From the NCBI RefSeq assembly GCF_014649695.1, contig NZ_BMTN01000030.1:1-58577 (forward strand): DNA of 58,577 bases, in the 5' to 3' direction. A program made the translations under genes and the position numbers. The DNA is from Streptomyces kurssanovii (GTDB lineage Bacteria; Actinomycetota; Actinomycetes; Streptomycetales; Streptomycetaceae). The notes below the pieces were generated by a model that was not told where the DNA came from, made no database searches, and saw nothing but the letters and a program-made list of their open reading frames with translations. Positions 35,452 through 46,050 of this stretch are shown piece by piece. Within the stretch, counting starts at the first letter, position 1. Each line of letters begins with the position of its first letter.

Positions 35452-35491
35452 CTGCGCCCCCGCCCGGGAGTACTTCCGGGCGGGGGCGCAG
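35452..35491 (+). terminator. Terminator hairpin after the E2 gene
   Basis: A 20-bp palindrome (35452-35471 with 35472-35491), complementary apart from one G-U pair, 28 bp after the E2 stop and before the GntR gene. Confidence 0.8.
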
Positions 35492-35539
35492 CCGTATTGT
35501 CTAAGGGCCACAGGTCGACGCGGCTTTAAGGAGCGCTCC

Positions 35540-36163
35540 ATGACCATCCCCGTCGTCCACTCGCTGCGCGATCAGATCCGCGAGCACATCGTGGAGGGGA
35601 TCGTCAGCGGGCGCTGGAAGCCGGGGGAACGCATCGTCGAGCGCCGGATCGCCACCGAACTCGAGGTCTCCCAGACGCCGGTGCGTGAGGCGCTGCGCGA
35701 GCTGGAATCGCTGCGGCTGATCGAGTCGGCGCCCAACAAGGGCGTACGGGTGCGGAATCTGACCGCCGCGGACCTGGAGGAGAGCTACCCGGTGCGGGCG
35801 GGCCTGGAGCAGATCGCGGCAGAACTGGCCGCGGTGCGCCTCGCGGAGGACTGCACGACGCTGGAGCCGCACGTGGCGGCGCTGTACGAGGCGGACCGGA
35901 GCGGGGACTCGGCGGGGCAGGTGCGCCACACGGTGGCCTTCCACCGGGAGCTGGTCAGGGCGGCGGGCAACGGCGTCCTCCTGCACACCTGGGAGGGTCT
36001 GGGGATCGAGGTCTTCACGGCCCTGTCGATCCGCTGGCTGGGCACGGTGCAGAAGTCGTACGCGGAGGAGCACCAGGACCTGGTGGAGGCCTTCCGCAGG
36101 CGTGATCCGGAGATCGGCTCGCTGGTGAAGGCGCACGTCCTCGGCTGCGCCCCGCGCGCGTAG
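35540..36163 (+). CDS. GntR-family (FadR/FCD subfamily) transcriptional regulator
   Basis: A 207-aa protein. The winged HTH is at residues 5-70 (LRDQIREHIVEGIVSGRWKPGERI...SQTPVREALRELESLRLI). It is followed by an all-helical FCD effector domain with the metal-binding pattern D...H...H (HTVAFHREL and later EEHQDLVEAF). ATG at 35540 has AAGGAG. It lies directly upstream of aceE, the usual site of a PdhR-like local regulator, and a perfect dyad covers the aceE promoter. The effector is unknown; pyruvate or another carboxylate is a guess. Confidence 0.93.
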   Translation: MTIPVVHSLRDQIREHIVEGIVSGRWKPGERIVERRIATELEVSQTPVREALRELESLRLIESAPNKGVRVRNLTAADLEESYPVRAGLEQIAAELAAVRLAEDCTTLEPHVAALYEADRSGDSAGQVRHTVAFHRELVRAAGNGVLLHTWEGLGIEVFTALSIRWLGTVQKSYAEEHQDLVEAFRRRDPEIGSLVKAHVLGCAPRA

Positions 36164-36351
36164 CCGGGTCACAGCCGGTGCCCCGCCCGTAGCGCTTCGC
36201 ACGCGACAGCCGGCCGGCGGACCTTCTCCCCGCTGCCGCACGGCTGGCGGCGAGCCCGCTCGAACGTGCACGCACGCGCCCGATTAGACCCTTTCGTCGC
36301 GGCACAGCGTGCCCACTTTTGAGGCACCCGATGCCAATTTCACCCCAGGCT

Positions 36352-36381
36352 TTGATCGATCATCGATCAGAGACTTACAGT
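36352..36381 (+). promoter_or_regulatory. aceE promoter overlapped by a 17-bp dyad
   Basis: TGATCGAtcaTCGATCA (36353-36369) is a perfect dyad with 7-bp arms. It overlaps a possible -35 TTGATC (36352-36357), which has an 18-bp spacer to TACAGT (36376-36381), about 91 bp before the aceE ATG. It is a candidate operator for the adjacent GntR protein. Within the spacer 36164-36471 I see no gene. Confidence 0.6.
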
Positions 36382-36471
36382 CGTCCCCGGGTCCACCAGA
36401 CCCGTCGCCCTGTCCTGCCAGACACGGCACCCCCTTATCTCAACCCCCCTCCTGTCCGGAAGGCGGCGATC

Positions 36472-39153
36472 ATGACCGACCCCGTAGGCAAGCTTCCGAG
36501 CGAGCTCGACCAGCTCCCGGACCGCGACGCCGAGGAAACCGCCGAGTGGGCGGCGTCCCTCGACGCCGTCGCGGAGCACGCAGGCCCGCACCGCGCCGCG
36601 TATCTGATGCGCCGCACGCTCCAGCACGCCGAGAAGGCCGGTGTGGCCCTGCCCCGCCTGCTGGAGACGGACTACGTCAACACCATCCCGACCTCCGCCG
36701 AGCCCGCCTTCGACGGCGACGAGGCGATGGAAGCCCGGATCACCGCCTGGAACCGCTGGAACGCCGCGGCCATGGTGACCCGCGGCGCCAAGCACGGCGT
36801 CGGCGGCCACATCGCCACCTTCGCCTCCGCGGCCTGGCTCTACGAGACCGGCTTCAACCACTTCTTCCGCGGCAAGGAGGGGGACGGCTCCGGCGACCAG
36901 CTCTACATCCAGGGCCACGCCTCCCCCGGCATCTACGCCCGCGCGTTCCTCGACGGCCGCCTCACCGAGGACCACCTCGACAACTTCCGCCAGGAAGCCG
37001 GCGGCAAGGGCCTCCCCTCGTACCCGCACCCGCGCCGGCTGCCCTGGCTGTGGGAGTTCCCCACCGTCTCCATGGGCCTCGGCCCGCTGTCCGCGATCTA
37101 CCAGGCGCGGTTCAACCGCTACCTCCAGGGCCGCGGCATCAAGGACACCTCGAACTCCCACGTCTGGGCGTTCCTCGGTGACGGCGAGATGGACGAGCCC
37201 GAGTCGACCGCGGCACTCGCCCTCGCCTCCCGCGAGCAGCTGGACAACCTGACCTTCGTGATCAACTGCAACCTGCAGCGTCTCGACGGCCCGGTCCGCG
37301 CCAACTTCAAGATCGTGCAGGAGCTGGAGGCACAGTTCCGCGGCGCCGGCTGGAACGTCGTCAAGTCACTGTGGGGTTCGGCCTGGGACGAGGTGTTCCA
37401 GCTCGACACCACGGGCGCCCTGGTGCGCCGGCTCCGCGAGGTCCCGGACGCACAGTTCCAGACGTACGCGACCCGCGACGTGGCCTACATCCGTGAGCAC
37501 TTCTTCGGCGCGGAGCCCGCGCTCGTCGAGCTCGGAAAGATCCTCACCGACGCCAAGATCGCCGAGTGCTTCCACACCTCCCGCGGCGGCCACGAGGCCC
37601 GCAAGGTGTACGCGGCGTACCGTGCCGCGCTCGCCCACAAGGGCGCGCCGACCGTGATCCTCGCGCAGACGGTGAAGGGCCACACCCTCGGCAAGGGCTT
37701 CGAGTCCAAGAACGCCAACCACCAGATGAAGAAGCTGACGATCGACGAGTTCAAGGGCATGCGTGACCTGCTCGGGCTCCCGATCGCGGACAGCGCCTTC
37801 GACAGCGGTGTGGTGCCCTACGGCCACCCCGGCGCCGACTCCCCCGAGGTCCGCTACCTCCAGGAGCGCCGCGCGGCCCTCGGCGGCCCCGCCCCGGCCC
37901 GCCGGATGCACGCCTCCGCGCCCCTGCCCCAGCCGGAGGAGCGCGCCTTCAAGGCGCTGCACAAGGGCTCCGGCAAGCAGGAGATGGCCACGACCATGGC
38001 CTTCGTCCGCCTGGTCAAGGACCTGATGCGGGACAAGCAGACCGGCCGCCGCTGGGTGCCGATCGTCCCCGACGAGGCCCGTACCTTCGGTATGGAGTCG
38101 CTGTTCCCGTCCGCCGGCATCTACTCGCCCATGGGCCAGACGTACGAGCCGGTCGACCGCGACCAGCTGATGTACTACAAGGAGGCCAAGGACGGCCAGA
38201 TCCTCAACGAGGGCATCACGGAGGCCGGCGCCATGGCCGACTTCATCGCCGCCGCCACGTCGTACTCGACGCACGGCGAGACGATGATCCCGTTCTACAT
38301 CTTCTACTCGATGTTCGGCTGGCAGCGGACCGGCGACCAGATGTGGCAGCTCGCCGACCAGCTCGGCAAGGGCTTCATCGTCGGCGCCACCGCGGGCCGC
38401 ACCACGCTGACCGGTGAGGGCCTGCAGCACGCGGACGGCCACTCGCACCTGATCGCCGCCACCAACCCGGCGTCGCTCAACTACGACCCGGCGTTCGCGT
38501 ACGAGATCGCGGTGATCGTCAAGGACGGTCTGCGCCGGATGTACGGTCAGGCCGCCCCCGGCGAGGACTCGAACGTCTTCTACTACCTCACGGTCTACAA
38601 CGAGCCCAAGCCGCAGCCCGCCATGCCGGAGGGCGTCGAGGAGGGCATCGTCAAGGGGCTGTACCGCTTCAAGGAGGGCGCTGCCGGCGCGGACGCCCCG
38701 CGGCTCCAGCTGCTCGCCTCCGGTACGGCGATCCACTGGGCGCTCGAGGCCCAGCGGCTCCTGGCGGACGACTGGAACGTGGCCGCCGACGTCTGGTCCG
38801 CGACCTCGTGGGGCGAGCTGCGCCGCGACGCGCTCGAGGCCGACGCGGCCCTGCTCCGCGGCGAGCAGCGCACCCCGTACGTCACCCAGGCCCTGGAGGG
38901 CGCGCCCGGCCCGGTGCTCGCGGTCTCCGACTGGATGCGGCAGGTGCCGGACCAGATCAGCCAGTGGGTGGAGCAGGACTGGTCCTCGCTCGGCACGGAC
39001 GGCTTCGGCCTGTCGGACACGCGTGACGCGGCCCGCCGCCACTTCGGTGTCGACGCGCAGTCGATCACGGTCGCGGCACTGGCCCAGCTGGCGAAGCGCG
39101 GTGAGGTACCCGCCTCTGCCGTGAAGGAGGCGCGCGAGCGCTACGGCCTGTAG
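36472..39153 (+). CDS. aceE: Pyruvate dehydrogenase E1 component (homodimeric)
   Basis: An 893-aa thiamine diphosphate enzyme that decarboxylates pyruvate and acetylates the E2 lipoyl arm. The TPP motif is [13 protein letters not shown] (about residues 232-244), with [14 protein letters not shown] after it. Further family marks are [23 protein letters not shown], and [23 protein letters not shown] for the pyrimidine domain. ATG at 36472 ([19 protein letters not shown]) follows GGAAGG; the frame is open further up but without family sequence. Partners Lpd and E2 are just upstream, lipoate synthesis downstream. Confidence 0.97.
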   Translation: MTDPVGKLPSELDQLPDRDAEETAEWAASLDAVAEHAGPHRAAYLMRRTLQHAEKAGVALPRLLETDYVNTIPTSAEPAFDGDEAMEARITAWNRWNAAAMVTRGAKHGVGGHIATFASAAWLYETGFNHFFRGKEGDGSGDQLYIQGHASPGIYARAFLDGRLTEDHLDNFRQEAGGKGLPSYPHPRRLPWLWEFPTVSMGLGPLSAIYQARFNRYLQGRGIKDTSNSHVWAFLGDGEMDEPESTAALALASREQLDNLTFVINCNLQRLDGPVRANFKIVQELEAQFRGAGWNVVKSLWGSAWDEVFQLDTTGALVRRLREVPDAQFQTYATRDVAYIREHFFGAEPALVELGKILTDAKIAECFHTSRGGHEARKVYAAYRAALAHKGAPTVILAQTVKGHTLGKGFESKNANHQMKKLTIDEFKGMRDLLGLPIADSAFDSGVVPYGHPGADSPEVRYLQERRAALGGPAPARRMHASAPLPQPEERAFKALHKGSGKQEMATTMAFVRLVKDLMRDKQTGRRWVPIVPDEARTFGMESLFPSAGIYSPMGQTYEPVDRDQLMYYKEAKDGQILNEGITEAGAMADFIAAATSYSTHGETMIPFYIFYSMFGWQRTGDQMWQLADQLGKGFIVGATAGRTTLTGEGLQHADGHSHLIAATNPASLNYDPAFAYEIAVIVKDGLRRMYGQAAPGEDSNVFYYLTVYNEPKPQPAMPEGVEEGIVKGLYRFKEGAAGADAPRLQLLASGTAIHWALEAQRLLADDWNVAADVWSATSWGELRRDALEADAALLRGEQRTPYVTQALEGAPGPVLAVSDWMRQVPDQISQWVEQDWSSLGTDGFGLSDTRDAARRHFGVDAQSITVAALAQLAKRGEVPASAVKEARERYGL

Positions 39154-39168
39154 GCCCGCTCGTACGTG

Positions 39169-39202
39169 AAGGCCCCCGCGGGCAGCTGCCCGCGGGGGCC
39201 TT
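39169..39202. terminator. aceE terminator
   Basis: A perfect 34-bp palindrome (17 bp per arm), 16 bp after the aceE stop. Confidence 0.85.
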
Positions 39203-39256
39203 CCGTGTCCGATGCTTGACCTTGACACCGTGTGAAGCCGTGCACTGGGAGACGTC

Positions 39257-40084
39257 ATGTTCACCATCGGAGACTTCGCCAGGCACGGCCGCGTGTCGGC
39301 CCGCATGCTGCGTCACTACGACGCGGTCGGGCTGCTGCGTCCCGAGCACACCGACCCTTTCAGCGGCTACCGCTACTACTCCGCGGCCCAGCTCGCCACG
39401 CTCAACCGCGTCATCGCCCTCAAGGACCTCGGCTTCACGCTTCAGCAGGTGCGGCAGATCCTCGACGAGAAGGTGACCACGGAGGAGCTGCGCGGGATGC
39501 TCAAGCTGCGCGAGGCGGAACTGCGGGAGGCGATGGCCACGGCGGCCGCCAGGCTGGCGCAGGTCGAGGCGAGGCTCCGGTCGATCGAGAGCGAGGGTCG
39601 TATGCCCACCCAGGACGTCATGATCAAGAGCACCGCGGCGGTCCGCGTCGCCGAACTGTCCGCCGTCGCCGCCAGCTATGCGCCCGAGCACATCGGCCCG
39701 GTGATCAGCCCGCTGTACGACGAGCTGTTCACCCGGCTGAAGGCGGCCGGCGTCACCCCGGCCGGACCCGGCATCGCCTACTACGAGGACGCGCCGCACG
39801 GCGACGGCATCGTGGTGCACGCCGGGTGCGCGGTCTCCGCGGAGGCACGGCCGGGACCGGACTTCGAGATCACCGAACTCCCCGCCGTCGAGCGGGCGGC
39901 GACGATCGTGCACCACGGCCCGATGGACACGATCATGCCCACCGAGCAGAACCTGGCCCGCTGGATCGACGCCGGCGGCCACCGCTCGGCCGGCTACGCC
40001 CGTGAGGTGTACCTGGAGTGCCCGCCGGACAAGGAGAAGTGGGTGACGGAGCTCCAGGTACCGCTGGCACCCGCTGCGCGATGA
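39257..40084 (+). CDS. MerR-family regulator with GyrI-like effector domain
   Basis: A 275-aa one-component regulator. The MerR HTH occupies residues 1-70 (MFTIGDFARHGRVSARMLRHYDAVGLLRPEHTD...). A dimerisation coil follows (about 75-115, with LREAELREAMATAAARLAQVEARL). The C-terminal GyrI/BmrR-like pocket domain is about residues 125-275. These proteins sense lipophilic cations or drugs and usually activate a transporter gene. The ATG at 39257 has a weak ribosome site (GGGAGACGTC). It ends seven bases before the WYL regulator, so the two are probably cotranscribed. Confidence 0.92.
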   Translation: MFTIGDFARHGRVSARMLRHYDAVGLLRPEHTDPFSGYRYYSAAQLATLNRVIALKDLGFTLQQVRQILDEKVTTEELRGMLKLREAELREAMATAAARLAQVEARLRSIESEGRMPTQDVMIKSTAAVRVAELSAVAASYAPEHIGPVISPLYDELFTRLKAAGVTPAGPGIAYYEDAPHGDGIVVHAGCAVSAEARPGPDFEITELPAVERAATIVHHGPMDTIMPTEQNLARWIDAGGHRSAGYAREVYLECPPDKEKWVTELQVPLAPAAR

Positions 40085-40091
40085 TGGGGGC

Positions 40092-41057
40092 ATGCGCGCT
40101 GCCCGGCTGATCAAGATGGTCCTGCTGCTCCAGTCGCGGCCCTCCATGACCGGCGCCGAGCTCGCCCGGGAGCTGGAGGTCTCGGAACGCACGGTCACCC
40201 GCGACGCGCTCGCCCTGTCGGAAGCCGGAGTTCCGGTCTACGCGGACCGCGGCCGGGCCGGCGGATACCGGTTGATCGGCGGGTACCGCACCCGGCTCAC
40301 CGGTCTGGGGCGCGACGAGGCGGAGGCCCTGTTCCTGTCCGGGCTGCCGGGCGCGCTGCGCGACATGGGACTCGAGGACGCGGCGTCCGCGGCACGTTTG
40401 AAGGTGTCCGCGGCGCTGCTCCCCTCGCTGCGGAACGCGCCCGAATCCGCGGCCCGGCGCTTCCACCTCGACGCCCCCGGCTGGTACCAGGAGCCGAAGA
40501 CCCCTGAACTGCTGCCGGTCCTCGCGGAGGCCGTGTGGGACGACCGCCGTGTACGGGCCGCGTACCGCCGCGGGGACACAGCGGTGGAACGGCGGCTGGA
40601 ACCGTACGGGCTCGTACTGAAGGCGGGCGTCTGGTACCTGTGCGCGCGGGCGGACGGCACGCTGCGGGTCTACCGCATCGACCGGTTCTCGTCGGTGGAG
40701 GCGGACGAGGAGCGGTTCGAACGGGACGAGGACTTCGATCTGGCCGCCTTCTGGCAGGAGCGCGCCGCGCAGTTCGCCCGGTCGATCCTCCGCGCCGAGG
40801 CCGTCGTCCGCGTGACCGGGGACGGCGCGCGCCGGCTGCCGTACGTGACGGACCGCGCCGCCGCCGAGGAGGCGCTGGCGGCGGCCGGTCCGCCGGACGC
40901 CCGGGGGCGGGTGACGCTGACGCTGCCCGTGGAGTCGCTGGACGTGGCGTACGGCCAACTGCTGTCCCTGGGGCCCGAGGTGGAGGTCCTCGGGCCGCCG
41001 GAGCTTCGGGACCGCTTCGCGCGGACGGCGGCCGCGCTGCGGGACCTCTATCGGTAG
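40092..41057 (+). CDS. YafY-type HTH/WYL-domain transcriptional regulator
   Basis: A 321-aa protein. The HTH_11 domain (residues 1-60: LIKMVLLLQSRPSMTGAELARELEVSERTVTRD) is followed by the WYL core (about 140-215, with VWYLCARADGTLRVYRIDRFSSVEADEERF) and a WCX dimerisation end. WYL domains bind nucleic-acid or nucleotide ligands. ATG at 40092, seven bases after the MerR-type gene. Its last ten bases overlap the convergent SDR gene. The SDR is the natural candidate target. Confidence 0.92.
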   Translation: MRAARLIKMVLLLQSRPSMTGAELARELEVSERTVTRDALALSEAGVPVYADRGRAGGYRLIGGYRTRLTGLGRDEAEALFLSGLPGALRDMGLEDAASAARLKVSAALLPSLRNAPESAARRFHLDAPGWYQEPKTPELLPVLAEAVWDDRRVRAAYRRGDTAVERRLEPYGLVLKAGVWYLCARADGTLRVYRIDRFSSVEADEERFERDEDFDLAAFWQERAAQFARSILRAEAVVRVTGDGARRLPYVTDRAAAEEALAAAGPPDARGRVTLTLPVESLDVAYGQLLSLGPEVEVLGPPELRDRFARTAAALRDLYR

Positions 41058-41968
41058 TCCTCCACCGCCGGTGTGCCGCCCGCCTGTTCGGCCAGCATGT
41101 ATCCCCAGACGTCCGGCCGGCTGCCGTCCTCGTCGGTCACGCCGTACTCCCTGGCCAGCCGGCCGCTGTCCAGTGACAGGCCGTTCCAGCGGGAGCGCCC
41201 GGGGTCGGCGACGAGCGCCGCGACGCCTCTGGCCAGATACACGGGCGACTCGGACAGGGCCCAGTGCTTCTGCTTGTCGATGCCGTCGCGCCAGTTCTCC
41301 TCCGTGAGGCCGAAGATGTCGAGCATCTCCTCGGAGCGGATGAAGCCGGGGGTGACGGCCACGGCGGTGCAGCCGACGCTCTTCAGCTCCTCTCCGAGGG
41401 TGAAGGCCATCCGGATGGGGCCGTTCTTGGCGAGGTCGTAGTAGAAGTTCTCGCGGAACCCCTTGTTGGTCTCCGCGGTGCCGTCGGTGACCTCCACGAC
41501 CAGGCCGCCCGGCTCTCGGACCAGCAGGGGCAGCGCGATGCTGCTGGTGATGATGTGGCTCTTCACGCCCAGGTCCAGCATCCGCAGTCCGCGTTCCAGG
41601 TCGACGTCCCACATCCGGGTGTCGAAGTCGAGCAGGAAGTTTCCGCCCCAGAGGTCGTTGACGAGGACGTCCAGCCGTCCGTGGTCACGTTCGACGCGCC
41701 GGACCAGTGCTCTCACCTGCTCCGGGTCGAGGTGGTCGGTGGGCACCGCGATGCCCTCGCCACCGGCCGCCGTGACCAGTTCGGCGGTCTCCTCGACGGT
41801 CTCCGTGGGGCGGCCGACCTCGCTGACGCTGGTGCGGGTGGTCCGGCCGGTCACATACACGGTCGCGCCCGCGGCGCCCAGTTCCACGGCCATGGCACGT
41901 CCCGCGCCACGAGTGGCGCCCGCGACCAGCACGATCCTGCCGCCGAGCGGCTTGTTCTTCGTCGTCAT
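41048..41968 (-). CDS. Short-chain dehydrogenase/reductase
   Basis: A 306-aa NAD(P)-binding enzyme. The cofactor motif is GATRGAGRAMAVELG, TGRTTRT follows strand two (Arg favours NADP), NDLWGG takes the place of NNAG, and the catalytic YxxxK is Y-Y-D-L-A-K in REFYYDLAKN-type sequence. The long insert DTRMWDVDLERGLRMLDL and the C-terminal ~50 residues (SRPDVWGYMLAEQ) are typical of a small SDR subgroup of unknown substrate. ATG at 41968. Convergent with the WYL gene, with a 10-bp overlap. Confidence 0.9.
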   Translation of the reverse strand: MTTKNKPLGGRIVLVAGATRGAGRAMAVELGAAGATVYVTGRTTRTSVSEVGRPTETVEETAELVTAAGGEGIAVPTDHLDPEQVRALVRRVERDHGRLDVLVNDLWGGNFLLDFDTRMWDVDLERGLRMLDLGVKSHIITSSIALPLLVREPGGLVVEVTDGTAETNKGFRENFYYDLAKNGPIRMAFTLGEELKSVGCTAVAVTPGFIRSEEMLDIFGLTEENWRDGIDKQKHWALSESPVYLARGVAALVADPGRSRWNGLSLDSGRLAREYGVTDEDGSRPDVWGYMLAEQAGGTPAVEDYR

Positions 41969-42185
41969 GAGCCGACCGTCGCACGGAAACCGGACACCTT
42001 CTGTCGGGCTTGGGCCGACCGGTGATGGCGCTCTTCGAAATGGGCCGCCCCCTGCTCAGGGGTGTCCCCGCACCTGCTCGCGATTCCCCGGCCGTGGAAC
42101 GACCTCCTGGGGCAGGGCCCGTTTGTCCTCGGCCGATGATCAGGTCTGGTTCACGATCCGGCGGCCGAGCTGTTCGAGCCACTCC

Positions 42186-42214
42186 TTTCTCGTTACTTGG
42201 GTTTTCTCGTTACT
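42186..42214. repeat. Two direct copies of TTTCTCGTTACT in an AT-richer patch
   Basis: The copies lie at 42186-42197 and 42203-42214, 17 bp apart, about 75 bp before the next start. The 318-bp spacer 41969-42286 is otherwise without a supported gene; the minus strand here reads an open C-terminus-like peptide (WSNEKTQVTRKEWLEQLG) that could be a gene relic. Confidence 0.55.
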
Positions 42215-42286
42215 CCACAGCGCGGCCGACGAGTTTGTGGCTCCCGGCCGGTCCAAGCTCGTGACAACCTCGGAAAGGACACCGCC

Positions 42287-42892
42287 ATGTCGGAGCTTCT
42301 CGTCGACTTCATCACCTCCCTCGACGGCCACGCATCGGGAGAGGGATGGCCCGGGTTCTGGGGCCTCGAGGGCCCGGAGTACCTCGCCTGGCTCGGGGAG
42401 CAGCCCAAGGCCACCTACCTGATGGGAGCGAACACCTACCGCCTGATGTCGGGCTTCGCCGCAGGCGAGGTCCCGAAGGGCCAAGACGAGTTCAGGCCCG
42501 AGGAAGAGGCGTCCGTCGACGAGCTCACGCAAGCGTCCAAGGTGGTGTTCTCCTCCTCACTCGAGGAGCCACTGACGTGGGCCAACTCCACGCTCGTCCG
42601 CGACGACGCCGTCGAGGCGGTCCGCGCCATGAAATCGAGTGGCTCGGGGCTCCTCAGCACGATCGGCAGCCTCAGCCTGTGCCGGTCCCTGCTACGAGCC
42701 GGACTCGTCGACCGCTTCCGCGTCGTGATGTTCCCTGTGATCACCGGGGCCACGGGCGAAGAACGCATCTACGACGGCTATCCGGACGTTGCCCTCGAGA
42801 TGATCGAGCACCGCACCTTCGACGGCCGCATCCAGCTGGTCGAGTACAAGCCCCGCGTGCTCGAGCACCCGCCGCTCGGCATCCCTTCGTGA
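42287..42892 (+). CDS. Dihydrofolate reductase family (RibD C-terminal-like) protein
   Basis: A 201-aa protein. It has the RibD_C/DHFR-like start LLVDFITSLDGHASGEGW, then TYLMGANTYRLMSGF, KVVFSSSLEEPLTW, the NADPH segment STIGSLSLCRSLLRAGLVDRFRVVMFPVITG and a C-terminal Tyr/Val-rich strand. Members of this family are reductases of unknown substrate, often single genes in Streptomyces. ATG at 42287 has GGAAAGGA. Codon third positions are slightly less GC-rich than in the neighbours, which is compatible with more recent arrival. Confidence 0.9.
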   Translation: MSELLVDFITSLDGHASGEGWPGFWGLEGPEYLAWLGEQPKATYLMGANTYRLMSGFAAGEVPKGQDEFRPEEEASVDELTQASKVVFSSSLEEPLTWANSTLVRDDAVEAVRAMKSSGSGLLSTIGSLSLCRSLLRAGLVDRFRVVMFPVITGATGEERIYDGYPDVALEMIEHRTFDGRIQLVEYKPRVLEHPPLGIPS

Positions 42893-43106
42893 CGTCGCCC
42901 CCTCCGCCGGTCTGGACGGCCGGCAGGCCGGCGCCGGCGGGCGCTGAGCCGTCCGGATCTGCCCGCACTGCGATCAGGCCGTCACCATCGTCGCCCTGCC
43001 GGCCGCCCCGGAAGCGGCCCGTCCGGGAGCCCCGTATTGCGAAACAACCGCGTTTCGGCATGCTCCGCGTGCGACGGCCCCCGCCAACCACGATGCTTGA
43101 CCCGTG

Positions 43107-43628
43107 ATGGACGAGACGGAGTTCTGGGAGATCATCGACAGCACCCGTGAGGCCGCCGAGGGCGACCCCGAGGAACACGCGGAGCTGCTCGTCGAACGGC
43201 TGCTGCAGCTCGACCCCGACTCCGTGCTGGACTTCGCACGGCACTTCGAGGCCCGCTACAACCGCGCCTACCACTGGGACCTGTGGGGCGCGGCGGCCGT
43301 CCTGCTCGACGGGGCGAGCGACGACGCTTTCGACTACTTCCGCTGCTGGCTCATCGGACAGGGCCGGGAGACCTTCGAGAGCGCGGTGCACGAACCGGAC
43401 GCCCTGGCCGAGCTGCTGGACGATTTCGACGAGGACGTCGACGGCGACGGCGAGGAACTGGGCTACGCCGCCGACGAGGCGTACGAGCAGCTGACCGGGG
43501 CCGACGCGCCCGACCTGGGGATCCCGGTGCAGTCGACGGAGCCGGCCGGCACGCCCTTCGACCTCGACGACGACGCGGTGCTCGCCGAGCGCTTCCCGCG
43601 GCTGTGGGAGCGGTTCGGCAGCGGCTGA
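43107..43628 (+). CDS. DUF4240 domain protein
   Basis: A 173-aa acidic protein ([26 protein letters not shown]...). It matches the DUF4240 pattern: ALL-helix start, then [43 protein letters not shown]-like segment (residues about 55-105), with Trp, Tyr and Phe conserved. Function is unknown; no signal peptide. GTG at 43104 is an alternative start one codon earlier; no Shine-Dalgarno is seen. It stands alone between the RibD-like and MMPL genes. Confidence 0.88.
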   Translation: MDETEFWEIIDSTREAAEGDPEEHAELLVERLLQLDPDSVLDFARHFEARYNRAYHWDLWGAAAVLLDGASDDAFDYFRCWLIGQGRETFESAVHEPDALAELLDDFDEDVDGDGEELGYAADEAYEQLTGADAPDLGIPVQSTEPAGTPFDLDDDAVLAERFPRLWERFGSG

Positions 43629-43722
43629 CGGTCCGTCGGCCCCCGGCCGGAGCGTTCCGGACCCGTCACCCGTTTGTCCCGGGCGGGAAGCTGCCGCGAC
43701 CGGGCTGGACTTCAATGAGCCC

Positions 43723-46050
43723 ATGTCGCCACAGCCGGCCTCCACCGTCACACCCGCCCCACGTCGAAGCAAGGGGCTGCTCCGGCGCACCGGCGAGTGG
43801 TGCGCGCGCCACTTCGTGACGGTGCTGGTTCTGTGGCTGGCTGCCGTGGTCGGCCTTCAGGCCCTGGACCGGGCGTACGGCGGCGACTACTCCGACGACT
43901 TCTCGCTGCCTGGCACCCAGTCCCAGGACGGCCTGGAGGTGCTCAAGGCACACGACCCGTCCGCCGGCGGCTACGGCGCGCAGATCGTGCTCCACGACTC
44001 GGCGAAGCCGCTCACCGACGTGAGCAGCCAGATGTCGACGGCGGTGACCGCCCTCGGGAAACTCCCCCATGTGCTCTCGGCGCAGAATCCGCTGCCCGCC
44101 CCTGGGACAGAGCCTCCGAAGCCGCCGGCCGGCACCCCGGACGTCGGGCCGCTCTCCGCCGACGAGAAGACGGCCTACATCACCGTCCGGTTCGACGTCC
44201 AGCCCTCCACACTCGGCGACTCCTATCTGGACGGTGTGGACTCGGCCGTGCAGCCGCTGCGCGCCGCCGGGGTGGACGTCGAGTACGGCGGCACGCTCGG
44301 CGAGCTGGCCCGGCCGGAGGCCAACGACCGGACCAGTGAGGCGATCGGTTTCGCGGTGGCGATCCTGGTGCTGCTGATCGGCTTCGGCAGCGTTCTCGCG
44401 GCGGTACTGCCTCTGGTGACCGCCCTGATCGCGGTGATCTGCGGACTCGCCCTGCTGGGGCTGCTGGCCGCTGCGTTCACCTTCGCCACCGTCTCGCCCA
44501 CTCTGGCCACCATGATCGGGCTCGGGGTGGGGATCGACTACGCGCTGTTCCTGGTCACCCGTCATCGCCAGAACCTGATGAACGGCCGTGACCCGGTGGC
44601 GGCGGCCGGCCGGGCCACGGCCACCAGCGGCAGGGCCGTACTGGTCTCCGGCTGCACGGTCGTCATCGCGCTGTCCGGGCTGTGGGTGTCCGGCATCAGT
44701 TTCATCGGCAAGCTGGGCCTGGCGGCCGCCGTCACCGTCGTCACAGCCGTGTTCGGGGCGCTCACCCTGGTGCCCGCCGTGCTCGGGCTGACGGGCCGGT
44801 GGATCGACCGGCTGCATGTGCGCAGGCCCGTCGCGGAGACCGACGCCGGGCCGGGCGAACAGGCCCAGGGCGCCTGGCACCGGTACGCACAGCGGGTGGA
44901 GCGCCGCCCGTGGTGGTTCCTGGCCGGCGGGACGGTCGTACTCGCGGTGCTCGCGGTGCCGCTGTTCTTCATCCAGCTCGGGCACATCGGCGACGGCGCC
45001 GACCCCAAGTCGTTCACCGACCGGCGGGCGTACGACCTCATGTCGACGGCTTTCGGACCCGGTTCCAACGGGCCTTTGACGCTGGTCATCGACCAGTCCG
45101 ACGTGCCGCAGTCGGACCGGTCGGCGCTGGCCACGCAGGCACAGAACGCGCTCACGAACGTGCCCGACGCCGCCGCGGTGACCCCGCTGAAGGCCACCTC
45201 CGACGGCGATGTGCTGATCGCCACGGCGTACTCCGTCGCCGCGCCGCAGGACGAACGGACCACGCACCTGACCGACCACCTGTCCGACGACGTGCTGCCG
45301 GAGGCGGTGAAGGGCACCGCCGCCCGCACCTATGTCACCGGGACGACCGCGGCCCAGGTCGACTTCCTCGACATCGTCTCCAGCCGGCTGCCGCTGATCA
45401 TCGCGGTGGTCGTCGGTCTGGCGTTCGTCGTGATCCTGGTCGTGTTCCGCGGTGTCCTGGTCGCCGTGAAGGCGGCCGTGCTCAACGTGCTGTCCATCGC
45501 CGCCTCGTACGGCGTGGTCGTGGCCGTCTTCCAGTGGGGGTGGGGCGGACCGGCGCTGGGCGTGTCGGGCGAGGTGCCGATCGAGAGCTATGTGCCGATG
45601 ATGATGTTCGCCATCGTCTTCGGTCTCAGCATGGACTACGAGATCTTCCTGCTCTCCCGCGTCCACGAGGCGTGGCTGGAGACCGGCGACCCGAAGGCGA
45701 GTGTGGCGCACGCACTGGAGATCACCGCCCGCGTCATCACCTGCGCCGCCCTGATCATGGTCAGCGTGTTCGCCGCCTTCATCCTCAGCGACAACATCGT
45801 GGTGAAGATGCTGGGCCTGGGACTCGCAGCAAGCGTGCTCATCGACGCGACGATCGTCCGGCTGCTGCTCGTACCCGCCGCGATGACGCTGTTGGGCAGA
45901 GCGGCTTGGTGGACCCCCCGGTGGCTGGACCGGCTGCTGCCGCACCTGGACACCGAGGGGGAAGGACACGCGTCCGCCGGCGGGCCCACCCCGGCGGGTG
46001 TGAGGGAGCGGCCGCCCGGCAGGGCGCGGCCGCCTACGCGGCGCCGGTGA
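43723..46050 (+). CDS. MMPL-family (RND superfamily) transporter
   Basis: A 775-aa membrane protein with the actinobacterial MMPL layout: TM1 near residue 30, an extracytoplasmic loop (about 50-200), five helices with a [20 protein letters not shown] motif, a second loop (about 430-560), and the last helices with [24 protein letters not shown]. The paired Asp-Tyr motifs in TM4 and TM10 are the proton-relay sites. MMPL proteins export lipids, glycolipids or drugs. ATG at 43723. The last 17 bases overlap the convergent GNAT gene. Confidence 0.94.
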   Translation: MSPQPASTVTPAPRRSKGLLRRTGEWCARHFVTVLVLWLAAVVGLQALDRAYGGDYSDDFSLPGTQSQDGLEVLKAHDPSAGGYGAQIVLHDSAKPLTDVSSQMSTAVTALGKLPHVLSAQNPLPAPGTEPPKPPAGTPDVGPLSADEKTAYITVRFDVQPSTLGDSYLDGVDSAVQPLRAAGVDVEYGGTLGELARPEANDRTSEAIGFAVAILVLLIGFGSVLAAVLPLVTALIAVICGLALLGLLAAAFTFATVSPTLATMIGLGVGIDYALFLVTRHRQNLMNGRDPVAAAGRATATSGRAVLVSGCTVVIALSGLWVSGISFIGKLGLAAAVTVVTAVFGALTLVPAVLGLTGRWIDRLHVRRPVAETDAGPGEQAQGAWHRYAQRVERRPWWFLAGGTVVLAVLAVPLFFIQLGHIGDGADPKSFTDRRAYDLMSTAFGPGSNGPLTLVIDQSDVPQSDRSALATQAQNALTNVPDAAAVTPLKATSDGDVLIATAYSVAAPQDERTTHLTDHLSDDVLPEAVKGTAARTYVTGTTAAQVDFLDIVSSRLPLIIAVVVGLAFVVILVVFRGVLVAVKAAVLNVLSIAASYGVVVAVFQWGWGGPALGVSGEVPIESYVPMMMFAIVFGLSMDYEIFLLSRVHEAWLETGDPKASVAHALEITARVITCAALIMVSVFAAFILSDNIVVKMLGLGLAASVLIDATIVRLLLVPAAMTLLGRAAWWTPRWLDRLLPHLDTEGEGHASAGGPTPAGVRERPPGRARPPTRRR

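Noticed and set aside
37366-39306. 646-codon open frame antisense to aceE
   Set aside because: Shadow frame; aceE has full family motifs on the plus strand.
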